Source: an uncultured Candidatus Melainabacteria bacterium (GTDB lineage Bacteria > Cyanobacteriota > Vampirovibrionia > Gastranaerophilales > Gastranaerophilaceae). From it: a stretch of DNA of 64,000 bases. Every line of letters begins with the position of its first letter. The first letter of the stretch is position 1. Location of the stretch: the NCBI GenBank assembly GCA_934693165.1, contig CAKUUX010000009.1, forward strand, positions 23,800-87,799, written 5' to 3'. Made by a program: the position numbers and the translations under genes. Below, one piece after another: positions 26,908 through 35,395 of this stretch. The notes beneath the pieces were generated by a model, which made no database searches, was not told where the DNA came from, and saw nothing but the letters and a program-made list of their open reading frames with translations.

Positions 26908-26928
26908 AAAACTAATCCTAAAAATAAA

Positions 26929-26957
26929 AAAAGAGTTGAATTTCTTCAACTCTTTTT
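26929..26957. terminator. Terminator after rplT
   Basis: Perfect stem AAAGAGTTGAA / TTCAACTCTTT with loop TTTC and T/A runs on both sides; ends the minus-strand rpmI-rplT operon. Confidence 0.88.
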
Positions 26958-26980
26958 AATTTAGTATAAAACTTTCGTAA

Positions 26981-27331
26981 TTATAAAGCTGCTTTAGCAG
27001 TTTCTACAACTACTGTAAAAGCTTCTGGATCGTTAACAGCTAAATCTGCTAACATTTTTCTGTTAACTAAGATATCAGCTTTTTTGCAAGCATTTACAAA
27101 TCTTGAGTAGCTCATGCCTTGTTCTCTAACAGCTGCATTAATTCTAACAATCCATAATCTTCTCATATTACGTTTTGTCATACGTCTATCTCTGTAAGCA
27201 TATTTCAATGCTTTCATTACAGCGATGTTTGCAACTTTAAAGATTCTGCTTCTAGCACCGATAAAGCCTTTAGCTAATTTTAAGATTTTTTTATGTCTTT
27301 TACGACTAACGTTTCCTCTAACAATTCTCAT
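26981..27331 (-). CDS. rplT: 50S ribosomal protein L20
   Basis: A 116-aa basic protein of normal L20 length (MRIVRGNVSRKRHKKIL..., RRLWIVRINAAVREQGMSYS). L20 binds 23S rRNA early in assembly and in many bacteria represses its own operon. It lies 12 bases after rpmI. Confidence 0.97.
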   Translation of the reverse strand: MRIVRGNVSRKRHKKILKLAKGFIGARSRIFKVANIAVMKALKYAYRDRRMTKRNMRRLWIVRINAAVREQGMSYSRFVNACKKADILVNRKMLADLAVNDPEAFTVVVETAKAAL

Positions 27332-27343
27332 TTTCTAACTCTC

Positions 27344-27553
27344 CTATCTTGAATATTTCTTGTATGGTAACTCTTTTGATACTAATTTCACTTGTGATTC
27401 TGAAATTTCTACCATTTTAGAGAGTCTTCTTTTACGGCTTACGTCTTTGTTTGCAAGTAAGTGACCTTTACCAGCTTGTCTTCTTACGATTTTACCAGAT
27501 GCAGTGATTTTGTATCTTTTAGCACCTGATCTGTGTGTTTTCATTTTTGGCAT
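27344..27553 (-). CDS. rpmI: 50S ribosomal protein L35
   Basis: A 69-aa basic protein (MPKMKTHRSGAKRYKIT..., GHLLANKDVSRKRRLSK). I start at the second ATG, 27553, because family members start MPKMKT and AAAGGA is then 7 bases away; the ATG at 27559 is too close to it. The usual upstream infC is missing: rpmI-rplT stand alone. The leader contains a hairpin TATGGC / GCCATA near 27600-27620 that could belong to L20 feedback control (inference). Confidence 0.95.
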   Translation of the reverse strand: MPKMKTHRSGAKRYKITASGKIVRRQAGKGHLLANKDVSRKRRLSKMVEISESQVKLVSKELPYKKYSR

Positions 27554-27704
27554 TTTCATTTTCCTTTCTTTATTTAAGGTTGTATGTATCTAGGAAGATT
27601 ATGGCAGCCATAGCCATAAAACTTCTGCATGATTAAGTTTATATTAAACAAAAATTTTTTACAACAAAATATTAAAATAAATAAAAGTCATAAAATATTT
27701 CATA

Positions 27705-27736
27705 AAAAAACAGAGAGCTTTTGGCTCTCTGTTTTT
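27705..27736. terminator. Terminator after fba
   Basis: Stem AAACAGAGAGC / GCTCTCTGTTT with loop TTTTG and T5 or A7 flanks, directly after the minus-strand fba stop. Confidence 0.9.
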
Positions 27737-27760
27737 AACTAATTTTATTGAGATTAATTA

Positions 27761-28720
27761 TTAGTCATCAGCGTGACCAGCTGTACCTAATACATCTCTC
27801 ATTTTGTGCATTACCATTTCTTTAACAGCTGTTCTACCAGGTCCCATGTATTCACGTGGGTCGAATTTTTCAGGATGTTCGATGAAGAATTCTCTGATAG
27901 TAGATGTCATTGCTAATCTCAAGTCTGTATCGATATTGATTTTAGCAACACCGTGTTTAGAAGCGTAATTTAACATATCTTCTGGAACACCTTGTGCATC
28001 TGGTAAGTTACCACCGAATTTATTACATTTTTCTACGAATTCTTTTGGAACTGAAGAAGAACCGTGAAGAACGATTGGGTAATCACCGAAACCAGCTTCT
28101 TTTAATGCATCTTTAATTTCTTTTAATCTGTCAAAGTCTAATTTTGCTTCACCTTTAAATTTGTAAGCACCGTGTGAAGTACCAATAGCGATAGCTAATG
28201 AATCACAACCAGTTTGTTTAACAAATTCTACAGCTTCATGAACGTTTGTATATTTAGCATCTTTGTCAGAAACTTTAACGTCATCTTCAACACCAGCTAA
28301 TTTACCAAGTTCAGCTTCTACTGAAACTCCTCTTTCGTGAGCATATTCAACAACTTTTTTAGTTACTGCAACATTTTCTTCGAATGGGAATCTTGAACCA
28401 TCAATCATAACTGATGAGAAACCACCGTCGATACATGCTTTACAAATTTCGAAATCAGCACCGTGATCTAAGTGTAAAGCGATAGGTACTGTAGTTGTAG
28501 CTAATGCAGCTTCAACTAATTTGATTAAATAAGTTTGGTTAGCATATTTTCTTGCACCTGCTGAAACTTGTAAAATGATTGGTGAACGAGTTTCTTCAGC
28601 TGCTTCTGCAATACCTTGTAAAATTTCCATATTGTTAACATTGTAAGCACCAATAGCATAACCACCAGCTAGTGCTTTTTTGAACATTTCGTTTGTTCCT
28701 ACTAATTTTCTTTCACTCAT
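27761..28720 (-). CDS. fba: Fructose-bisphosphate aldolase, class II
   Basis: A zinc-dependent aldolase of 319 aa that splits fructose 1,6-bisphosphate. HLDHG (near 82-86) carries the zinc His and catalytic Asp. VEAELGKLAGVED, GTSHG and LHGSSSVP provide further zinc and phosphate ligands, and INIDTDLR the C-terminal phosphate site. It is the class IIB type common in Firmicutes and cyanobacteria. Own terminator; an 84-base gap to the upstream operon suggests its own promoter. Confidence 0.95.
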   Translation of the reverse strand: MSERKLVGTNEMFKKALAGGYAIGAYNVNNMEILQGIAEAAEETRSPIILQVSAGARKYANQTYLIKLVEAALATTTVPIALHLDHGADFEICKACIDGGFSSVMIDGSRFPFEENVAVTKKVVEYAHERGVSVEAELGKLAGVEDDVKVSDKDAKYTNVHEAVEFVKQTGCDSLAIAIGTSHGAYKFKGEAKLDFDRLKEIKDALKEAGFGDYPIVLHGSSSVPKEFVEKCNKFGGNLPDAQGVPEDMLNYASKHGVAKINIDTDLRLAMTSTIREFFIEHPEKFDPREYMGPGRTAVKEMVMHKMRDVLGTAGHADD

Positions 28721-28804
28721 TTGAAAATCTCCTTGTTGTATTTATAAGTACAACCTAAATTTACAACAAAGAAAAAAGTTTTACAAGTCGTTTAATAGAG
28801 TGCC

Positions 28805-30058
28805 TTACTTATTAGCATAACCCAAGTATTCAACAATAAATGTATCAATAATATCTTTGATTTTTGGTTCTGTAATTTCATTAAATTCCATATTTGCTTT
28901 TTTATTTTCAGGGCTATCTAAACCTTCATGGATAAAGTGCACAGTCAAATACGATGTTCCTGTATGTTCTATTTTTAATTTTGAAACTTTATCATCTTTT
29001 GTAAGAGTTAATTCAATACTAGAAGGTGTTTCATTAATATCAAAACTAATTTTTTGTAATTTTCTTTTTGCTGATTTTTTAGCAAATTCGAAAATTGGTC
29101 TAATCGTTGATGCCATTTTCTTTTTAAAGATTTGTTGGAACAACTTAAGGTTGTGAGAACTCTTATCACCCTTTGATTCTAACCATACATCTTCATCTTC
29201 TTTATCGTTATTGATAGCGATAAAGTTATTTGGAGCTGTAAGTGCAACTTTTAGAGCATCTTCCATTAATTTTGCAAAATCATCAATAGGATTTGTTGCA
29301 ATATCTGTGATACATCCACAAATTGTGCCTTCTGCACCAATTGTTTTAATTATTCTTGACCATACAATCATTGCACCTGAAAGGTTTGTGTTTGTAAGGA
29401 TTAAGAAATAAATATTATCTGTATGCATGATTACGATATCGGAACCACGGACGTTGCCTTTTACAACTTCGTCTAATTTTTCTTTTGTAATCTTTATACC
29501 TGCATTTTCATTTGGCGTAATTGCCATTAATACAGCATCTAATTTATTATCTTGCAAATAACTAATTTCATTTGCAAAAACTCTTTTTGATTGTTTTGTT
29601 GTGTAAAAACCTGTTTTAGGATCTAAAACCTTCAATTGTTCAAGAAGACGAGTTGTTTTCTTGTGAGTTTCTCTCATTTCATTTTTTTGCAAACTCCAAA
29701 TTGTTCTCATTAAGATTTCGCTATGACCATATTCAACTGTCACGCAATCACTAATACCAGCTTTGTTTGCAAGTTTGATAAAATCTTCGTTATATTCTCT
29801 CAATACAAGAATAATAGGAACAATTGTGTGATGTTTCATCAATTTAATTGTTTCTAAACAACTAGCTTCTTCTTCTCTATTTGAGCAAGTAATGATAATA
29901 GATTGAGGTCTATCTTTATCAATAGCGTCACATGCATCTGTATAAAGTCTTATCAATATACAGTCAATGTTTCTTAATAGAATTAACTGGTCTGATAACT
30001 GATTTACGATTTCGTCTTCATTTGTAACGAATAAGACGTTATTTCCTGATTCTTGCAT
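28805..30058 (-). CDS. Receiver-like plus degenerate GGDEF protein
   Basis: A 417-aa protein. Residues 1-125 have a response-regulator fold (NVLFVTNEDEIVNQL, IIITCSNRE, VPIILVLREYNE), but a clear phosphoacceptor triad is not evident. About 140-275 resembles a GGDEF domain in layout (LDPKTGFYTTKQSKRVFANEI corresponds to D-x-L-T-G-L-x-N-R-R-x-F). It lacks a GGDEF active-site loop and so is unlikely to make c-di-GMP. The last 140 residues are unfamiliar. It is the last gene of a minus-strand run after the HDOD gene (31-base gap), suggesting a signalling partner role. Confidence 0.65.
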   Translation of the reverse strand: MQESGNNVLFVTNEDEIVNQLSDQLILLRNIDCILIRLYTDACDAIDKDRPQSIIITCSNREEEASCLETIKLMKHHTIVPIILVLREYNEDFIKLANKAGISDCVTVEYGHSEILMRTIWSLQKNEMRETHKKTTRLLEQLKVLDPKTGFYTTKQSKRVFANEISYLQDNKLDAVLMAITPNENAGIKITKEKLDEVVKGNVRGSDIVIMHTDNIYFLILTNTNLSGAMIVWSRIIKTIGAEGTICGCITDIATNPIDDFAKLMEDALKVALTAPNNFIAINNDKEDEDVWLESKGDKSSHNLKLFQQIFKKKMASTIRPIFEFAKKSAKRKLQKISFDINETPSSIELTLTKDDKVSKLKIEHTGTSYLTVHFIHEGLDSPENKKANMEFNEITEPKIKDIIDTFIVEYLGYANK

Positions 30059-30089
30059 TTATGCCTCTATCTCTATTATTAATTTAATT

Positions 30090-30905
30090 TTATGTTGAAA
30101 GTTTATTAAATAATGTATCTGCTTGTTCAAGTATATCATCTCTGAACATTTCTGCTCTACCGATTGATAATTCTATACCTAAAACTTTTGTAATTTCAGT
30201 ATCAATATCTTCATATTTGTAATTATCTTGAACAAGGGTATCTACAAAGTTTACCAAAGAACAAGCAACTGGAATTGAAGAATCTTGTGGTGAATGGTGA
30301 TATTTCATTACGTTTGAAATAATAACTGGTAATTGCCATCTCTTTGCTAATATAATACCAACTTGCGTATGGTTGCAACCAAATTTTTCAGATTCAATAT
30401 CAATAGCTTTTTCACCTGCAGCTATTCTATCTTTCACTTCTTCGTAGAATTTTGGATCTTTCATGTTAAAAATCATTTTTCCAACGTCATGCATGAAACC
30501 TAAAACGAAAGCTTCATCTGGATTTAAAAGATTTTTATGTTTTGCTAAATATTCGCAACCTACAGCAACACGAATAGAGTGTTTCCAAAGTTCTTTATCA
30601 CTCTGTCTAGTAAACATAGGACGCATAGCGATTGTAATAATCAAGTTTTTAGCTTTTACCATACCGATAAGAGCTAAGGCTCTATTAATAGAAGTAATTT
30701 GTTGAGAAAATCCATAGTAAGCTGAATTTACAAGAGTCAAAACTTTTGCACTTAAAGATTGATCATAGCAAATGATATTTGCTAAATCTTTAATACTAGC
30801 ATTAGGATTTTTTACAAGGTTAATTGCCTGCATAACAACGTTTGGCATTGCAGGAATTTCTCTTAAATCATTAATTAATTTTTGAATATCTTGGATATCG
30901 CTCAT
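30090..30905 (-). CDS. HDOD-domain signalling protein
   Basis: A 271-aa HDOD protein. REIPAMPNVVMQAINLVKNP and the SLSAKVLTLVNSAYYGF segment open the domain, and an HD-like VLGFMHDVGKMIF follows in the middle, then YHHSPQD. HDOD domains are non-catalytic relatives of HD hydrolases in two-component and c-di-GMP circuits. The ATG at 30905 with AGGTG upstream is preferred to the GTG three codons earlier. It sits between ftsX and the receiver-like gene. Confidence 0.85.
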   Translation of the reverse strand: MSDIQDIQKLINDLREIPAMPNVVMQAINLVKNPNASIKDLANIICYDQSLSAKVLTLVNSAYYGFSQQITSINRALALIGMVKAKNLIITIAMRPMFTRQSDKELWKHSIRVAVGCEYLAKHKNLLNPDEAFVLGFMHDVGKMIFNMKDPKFYEEVKDRIAAGEKAIDIESEKFGCNHTQVGIILAKRWQLPVIISNVMKYHHSPQDSSIPVACSLVNFVDTLVQDNYKYEDIDTEITKVLGIELSIGRAEMFRDDILEQADTLFNKLST

Positions 30906-30920
30906 ATTTCGCACCTATAT

Positions 30921-31829
30921 TTATACTTGCAAGTGTTTTTTAATTGATAAGAAACTTCCACCTGCCCCAAACAATGTGCCAACAAGAATTGTAGTAACAA
31001 TTACGGCATGTTCAGCAAAAATAGGAGCTGGAATTAGGAAGAATTGATGTACATTATCCAACATTTGTTGAACAACGTTTATTGGAATTAATGCAATTAA
31101 TGCACCGAATAATCCATACAAAGCACCTTGCATGATTAACGGAATTTTGATGTACCAATTGTTTACACCCATTAATCGCATAATTTCTATCTCGTCTTTT
31201 CTCGATTGAATTACGAGTTGAATAGTATTATTAATAATAGTAATTGTAAGAATTGCAACGATAATAATCACAAACACTGTTGTAGTATTAACAGCATTAT
31301 TCAAAACTTGAATTTTCTTTGCCAAATCTTGTGCATAATTCATATTTTCTACAACTGTAAGTGTTTTGATTTTATTAAATACTTCATTAATATTATCTGG
31401 TTTATCAACTTTTACGTGAAGTGTGTCAGGAAGTGGGTTTTCGATATCACCAATCTTAATTTCACGTTTAAAATCAGCCCAACTTTTCTCTTTAGGGATA
31501 ATTGTAACACCTTTTACGTGGTCAAACTCCTTAATTCTTTGACTTGTAACATTGGCATCAGCATTAGTTTTTAAGTAAACTGAAATCTCCAAAACATTGC
31601 CAAGTTCTTTTGCGAAAGTTGAAACTGATAAAGTTGTTCTAAATAAAGAGCCGAACAACGTTAAAATTGCAGCCATTGTAGTAATAATTACGATATTAAT
31701 AAGTCCAGTTCTTCTGAAGTCATTTAAAATTTCGCACGTCAAACGATAGACTATTCTTATCTCAGTAAGCCAGTCTTTTGGAATATGCTTTTTAACTTGT
31801 TTTTTAATTGCTTGTTTTCTATTATGCAT
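30921..31829 (-). CDS. ftsX: Cell division protein FtsX
   Basis: A 302-aa integral membrane partner of FtsE. It has one N-terminal membrane helix (about 41-62, INIVIITTMAAILTLFG), an extracytoplasmic loop of about 110 residues and three C-terminal helices (about 190-295) around RKDEIEIMRLMGVNNWYIKIP. FtsEX links division to control of peptidoglycan hydrolases. It overlaps ftsE by 8 bases. Confidence 0.92.
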   Translation of the reverse strand: MHNRKQAIKKQVKKHIPKDWLTEIRIVYRLTCEILNDFRRTGLINIVIITTMAAILTLFGSLFRTTLSVSTFAKELGNVLEISVYLKTNADANVTSQRIKEFDHVKGVTIIPKEKSWADFKREIKIGDIENPLPDTLHVKVDKPDNINEVFNKIKTLTVVENMNYAQDLAKKIQVLNNAVNTTTVFVIIIVAILTITIINNTIQLVIQSRKDEIEIMRLMGVNNWYIKIPLIMQGALYGLFGALIALIPINVVQQMLDNVHQFFLIPAPIFAEHAVIVTTILVGTLFGAGGSFLSIKKHLQV

Positions 31830-32499
31830 AAGTTCCTGCTTGAACGTCCTTAATTACTTCGCCATTATCAAGAGTAATAACTCTTTTTCTAAAATAATCT
31901 ACCATTGATTTATCGTGAGTAGAAATAATTACAGTAATACCTTTTTGGTTAATTTGATCTAAAATTTGCATAATTTCTAATGAATTTTTAGGGTCTAAAT
32001 TACCGGTAGGTTCATCTGCAATTAATAATGGTGGACCATTAACGATAGCTCTTGCGATACTAACACGTTGTTGTTCACCACCTGAAAGTTCAGAAGGTTT
32101 TGCTTTCATTTTGTCAAGCAAACCTACAACTTTCAATGCCCCTGTAACACGAGCATTAATTTCTTTTGAACTAATACCCATTGTTCTAATTACATAAGCA
32201 ATGTTGTCATAAACTGATTGGTTTTGAAGCAGTTTATAATCTTGAAATACAATACCCATGCAACGGCGTAAACTTGGAACTTTGTCGTTTGGTAAATTTG
32301 CGATATTAATACCTCCAATGATAACAGTACCAGAAGATGGCATTTCTTCTCTGTAAAGGAGTTTCATTAATGTAGATTTACCTGCACCAGATTTACCTAC
32401 AAGAAATACAAATTCACCTGAATCAATGTCTAAATTTACGTTCTTTAGAGCGTATTTATTATTCTTGTATTTTTTTGTTACTGAACGTAACTGTATCAT
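31822..32499 (-). CDS. ftsE: Cell division ATP-binding protein FtsE
   Basis: A 225-aa ABC ATPase with Walker A GKSGAGKST (35-43), signature LSGGEQQR and Walker B LLIADEPTGNLD. It pairs with FtsX downstream. Its ATG overlaps the stop of the transketolase gene by one codon span (both at 32499-32501), so translation is coupled. Confidence 0.94.
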   Translation of the reverse strand: MIQLRSVTKKYKNNKYALKNVNLDIDSGEFVFLVGKSGAGKSTLMKLLYREEMPSSGTVIIGGINIANLPNDKVPSLRRCMGIVFQDYKLLQNQSVYDNIAYVIRTMGISSKEINARVTGALKVVGLLDKMKAKPSELSGGEQQRVSIARAIVNGPPLLIADEPTGNLDPKNSLEIMQILDQINQKGITVIISTHDKSMVDYFRKRVITLDNGEVIKDVQAGTYA

Positions 32500-33452
32500 T
32501 ATTTTTCTTCCATTAACTTTTTAATATCTTCTGCAAGCTCAACAGAATTCAATCTGTAGTGTTTCATTAAGTTATCGAAATCACCTGATTGACCAAATGT
32601 ATCTTGAACACCTAATCTATGAACTTTTACCGGATATTCTTCTGCTAAAACTTCGCATACTGCTGAACCAACTCCACCAATTACTGAGTGATTTTCAACA
32701 GTTACAACATAATTTGTTTTCTTAGCTGATTTAACAATTGCTTCTTTATCAATTGGTTTAACCATTGGTAAATGAACAATTTCAACATCAATGCCTTGTT
32801 CAGCTAAGATGCCTGCTGCTTCAATAACTTCAGCAGTTGTTTCACCATTAGTAACAACAGTTACATCTTTACCTTCTTTAAGAATTGATGCATGAGTTAA
32901 ATCAAATACGTGACCTTCTTCAAACACATCAGGAACATTTGTTCTAGGAACTCTGATGTAAACAGGTCCAACATGTTTTGCTGCATATTTAACAGCTGCA
33001 TTCATTTCAGCACAATCTGCTGGAACTAAAACTTGCATATTTGGTAAACCTCTCATTAGAGAAACATCTTCTAATGATTGGTGAGTAGCACCGTCTTCGC
33101 AAACTGTGATACCACCGTGAGTACCAACAACTTTTAAGTTGAAGTTTGCATAACAAGCTCCATTTCTAACTTGGTCATAGTTTCTACCAGTTGCAAATAC
33201 TGCAAAGCTTGCAATAAAAGGAATTTTACCTGTTGTAGAAAGACCAATTGCTGTTGTAGTCATATCTGCTTCTGCAATACCACAATCAAACCATCTGTCT
33301 GGAAATTCAGTGGCAAAAACTTTTGTTTGAGTTGATCCAGCTAAGTCTGAATCTAAAACTACTACATTTGGATTTTCTCTTCCAACTTCTGCTAATGCTT
33401 TACCGAATGCAGAACGGATTGATTTTCTTTCTTTTTTATTTACTGTAATCAT
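32499..33452 (-). CDS. Transketolase C-terminal subunit (split type)
   Basis: A 317-aa protein equal to the pyrimidine-binding and C-terminal domains of transketolase or DXPS (DSDLAGSTQT, FDCGIAEADMTTTAIGLS, VCEDGATHQSLEDVSLMRGLPNM, then a C-domain with VVTVENHSVIGGVGSAV). The thiamine-diphosphate-binding N-half must be a separate gene and is not in the window. I use the ATG at 33452 with AGAAGGGG upstream. The extra 30 residues of the longer frame are hydrophobic and run into the leader. It heads the operon with ftsEX. Confidence 0.88.
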   Translation of the reverse strand: MITVNKKERKSIRSAFGKALAEVGRENPNVVVLDSDLAGSTQTKVFATEFPDRWFDCGIAEADMTTTAIGLSTTGKIPFIASFAVFATGRNYDQVRNGACYANFNLKVVGTHGGITVCEDGATHQSLEDVSLMRGLPNMQVLVPADCAEMNAAVKYAAKHVGPVYIRVPRTNVPDVFEEGHVFDLTHASILKEGKDVTVVTNGETTAEVIEAAGILAEQGIDVEIVHLPMVKPIDKEAIVKSAKKTNYVVTVENHSVIGGVGSAVCEVLAEEYPVKVHRLGVQDTFGQSGDFDNLMKHYRLNSVELAEDIKKLMEEK

Positions 33453-33550
33453 ATATTTAACCCCTTCTATTATATATGGCAAAATTATAACATAAATATA
33501 ATTATCAAAAAAATCAACGTTACATTTCCTTAACAAAAGCATGAAAAACA

Positions 33551-33583
33551 GGCAATTTCATGGCTTTTAGGTACTTTATATAG
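33551..33583 (+). promoter_or_regulatory. GGCAATTT-N16-TTTATATA motif, site D
   Basis: GGCAATTT starts at 33551 and TTTATATAG at 33575 (24-base offset), followed by GAGTAGGTAG. It is 33 bases before the ATG of the first UshA-like gene. Confidence 0.7.
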
Positions 33584-33615
33584 GAGTAGGTAGTTTAGCA
33601 AGTAGGATTTACTAT

Positions 33616-35295
33616 ATGGTTAACAATATTGGTGGTAATATTAACAAATTTTTTACTCCACAAAATAAAGCTAATAAATTAAAAGGCGAAACTGAATTAA
33701 GCGTATTTTATATGAACGATGCACACGGTGATATTAACCGTGCAGCAAATATGAAAACTGCAAAAGATTGTTTTGAAAAACAAAATAAAGCTACTGCAAA
33801 TTTAACTCTTGCAGCAGGAGATATGTTATACGGTAATGATCCTAAGAGAATTGGTTTTATTACAAAATTTTTAAATGCAATGAAAATTGATGCAACTGCA
33901 TTAGGTAACCATGAGTTTCACTATGGCTCTGAGTTTTTAGCAAAAAATCTTAAAAACATAGATACTAAAGCTGTTTGCTGTAATGTTGATATTCCAGAAG
34001 GTAATGACTTGAAAGATAGAATGGCAGAAAAAAAATTAGTTAAATCTGCTGTATTTATGAAAGGTGGTCATAAATTTGGTATTATCGGGGCTTCACCATT
34101 TGATACTGATATTACAGTTAAGGAAAAGCAAGATGGTACTGGTATTAAACAAATGAATGTTGACCAAACTATTAAAGCTATCAATGAAGAAGCTAAAAAA
34201 TTAGAAGACCAAGGTATCAACAAAATTATTCTTTGTACTCATACAGGTTACGGTGAACACGCAGACCTAAAAATTGCTAGAGAAACTGAGGGCGTTGATA
34301 TTATTATTGGTGGTCACTCTCATACAGTTATCGATGGTGCAAACAAAGAAGACAAAGGTGGCGATCATAAATTAAATGTTGTTAAATCAAAAAGAGGCGA
34401 ACCTGTTGTAATTACTCAAGCTGGTAAATTAAACAAATACGCTGGTTTCTTAAATGTTGTATTTGATAAAAATGGTGTTATCAAAGAAGATTCAATCGTT
34501 AATAAACTTACTGATACAAAAGAATTTGCACCTAATAAAGGTATTCAAAATATCTTAACTGCAACATTAGGACAAAATAAAGTTTTATCAAATCCAAAAC
34601 ATAAGTATATGCCTATTAATGAATTTCAAGATAGATATATGGAAAACCCTGTTGTAAATGTAGTATCTGATGCAATTTTAGCTGGTGCTAGAAAAGTTGA
34701 TAAAGATGTAATAGCAGAATTACACCCTACTAACAATTTGAAAAAATGCGTTGATGGGCCTGTAACAACATACAACATTAGATATGACATGCTTCCATAC
34801 AACTGTAATTATTCAATCGTAGACATTACAGAAGAAGATTTGGTTAAAACCTTAGAAGCTACATCTGGTAATTTATTTAAAGATTTTGACCCAGAACTTT
34901 TAAGATGCTCTGGTATGAGATACACAGTTGATGAAAATGCAGATAAAGGTATTAATGGTCATATCAAATCATTAGAATTTGTTGATGACAAAAACAACGT
35001 TATTAAATCAATTGATGTTAAAAATCCATCAAAAACTAACAAATTAAAAATTGTTATGGACACTTTCTTATTCAAAGAAAAAAATACTAAAAATATTTTA
35101 GCTCCATACGTAGAAACTGCTAAACCTGTTGGTACAGAACAAGATTTGTTTATAAATTATTTAGAAGAAAATAAGGATGTTGATTTCGATCAAAAACCTG
35201 AAAAAAGAATTCAAATCAACTACCAAAACTTAGATAAATATTGTTACCAATATCCAATGGAAGACAAAATTGCAGCTTTAGGTTTAAACAAATAA
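33616..35295 (+). CDS. UshA-like 5'-nucleotidase family metallophosphatase, copy 1, no signal peptide
   Basis: A 559-aa protein of the 5'-nucleotidase/UshA family. Metallophosphatase motifs are all present: NDAHGD (34-39), AAGDM (66-70), GNHEF (97-101), TH near 209 and GGHSH near 233-237. The C-terminal substrate domain (about 355-550) follows, but its usual N-x-G-G-x-R loop is degraded (AELHPTNNLKK). Family members are normally exported and hydrolyse nucleotides; here the N-terminus (MVNNIGGNINKFFTPQNK) is polar, with no Sec signal. It is 46% or so similar by eye to the next gene. Driven by site D. Confidence 0.82.
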   Translation: MVNNIGGNINKFFTPQNKANKLKGETELSVFYMNDAHGDINRAANMKTAKDCFEKQNKATANLTLAAGDMLYGNDPKRIGFITKFLNAMKIDATALGNHEFHYGSEFLAKNLKNIDTKAVCCNVDIPEGNDLKDRMAEKKLVKSAVFMKGGHKFGIIGASPFDTDITVKEKQDGTGIKQMNVDQTIKAINEEAKKLEDQGINKIILCTHTGYGEHADLKIARETEGVDIIIGGHSHTVIDGANKEDKGGDHKLNVVKSKRGEPVVITQAGKLNKYAGFLNVVFDKNGVIKEDSIVNKLTDTKEFAPNKGIQNILTATLGQNKVLSNPKHKYMPINEFQDRYMENPVVNVVSDAILAGARKVDKDVIAELHPTNNLKKCVDGPVTTYNIRYDMLPYNCNYSIVDITEEDLVKTLEATSGNLFKDFDPELLRCSGMRYTVDENADKGINGHIKSLEFVDDKNNVIKSIDVKNPSKTNKLKIVMDTFLFKEKNTKNILAPYVETAKPVGTEQDLFINYLEENKDVDFDQKPEKRIQINYQNLDKYCYQYPMEDKIAALGLNK

Positions 35296-35332
35296 TTAAT
35301 TGTAAAATTAATAATTAAAACCTTTACAAAAT

Positions 35333-35365
35333 AGCAAATTAATGATTTTTCATGACTTTATTAAT
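35333..35365 (+). promoter_or_regulatory. Motif copy, site G (aGCAAATT / TTTATTAAT)
   Basis: A weaker copy: AGCAAATT at 35333 and TTTATTAAT at 35357, again offset 24, followed by ATATAGGTAGTAG. It is 31 bases before the second UshA-like ATG. Confidence 0.55.
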
Positions 35366-35395
35366 ATATAGGTAGTAGTGTAACAAGGTCGTTTT

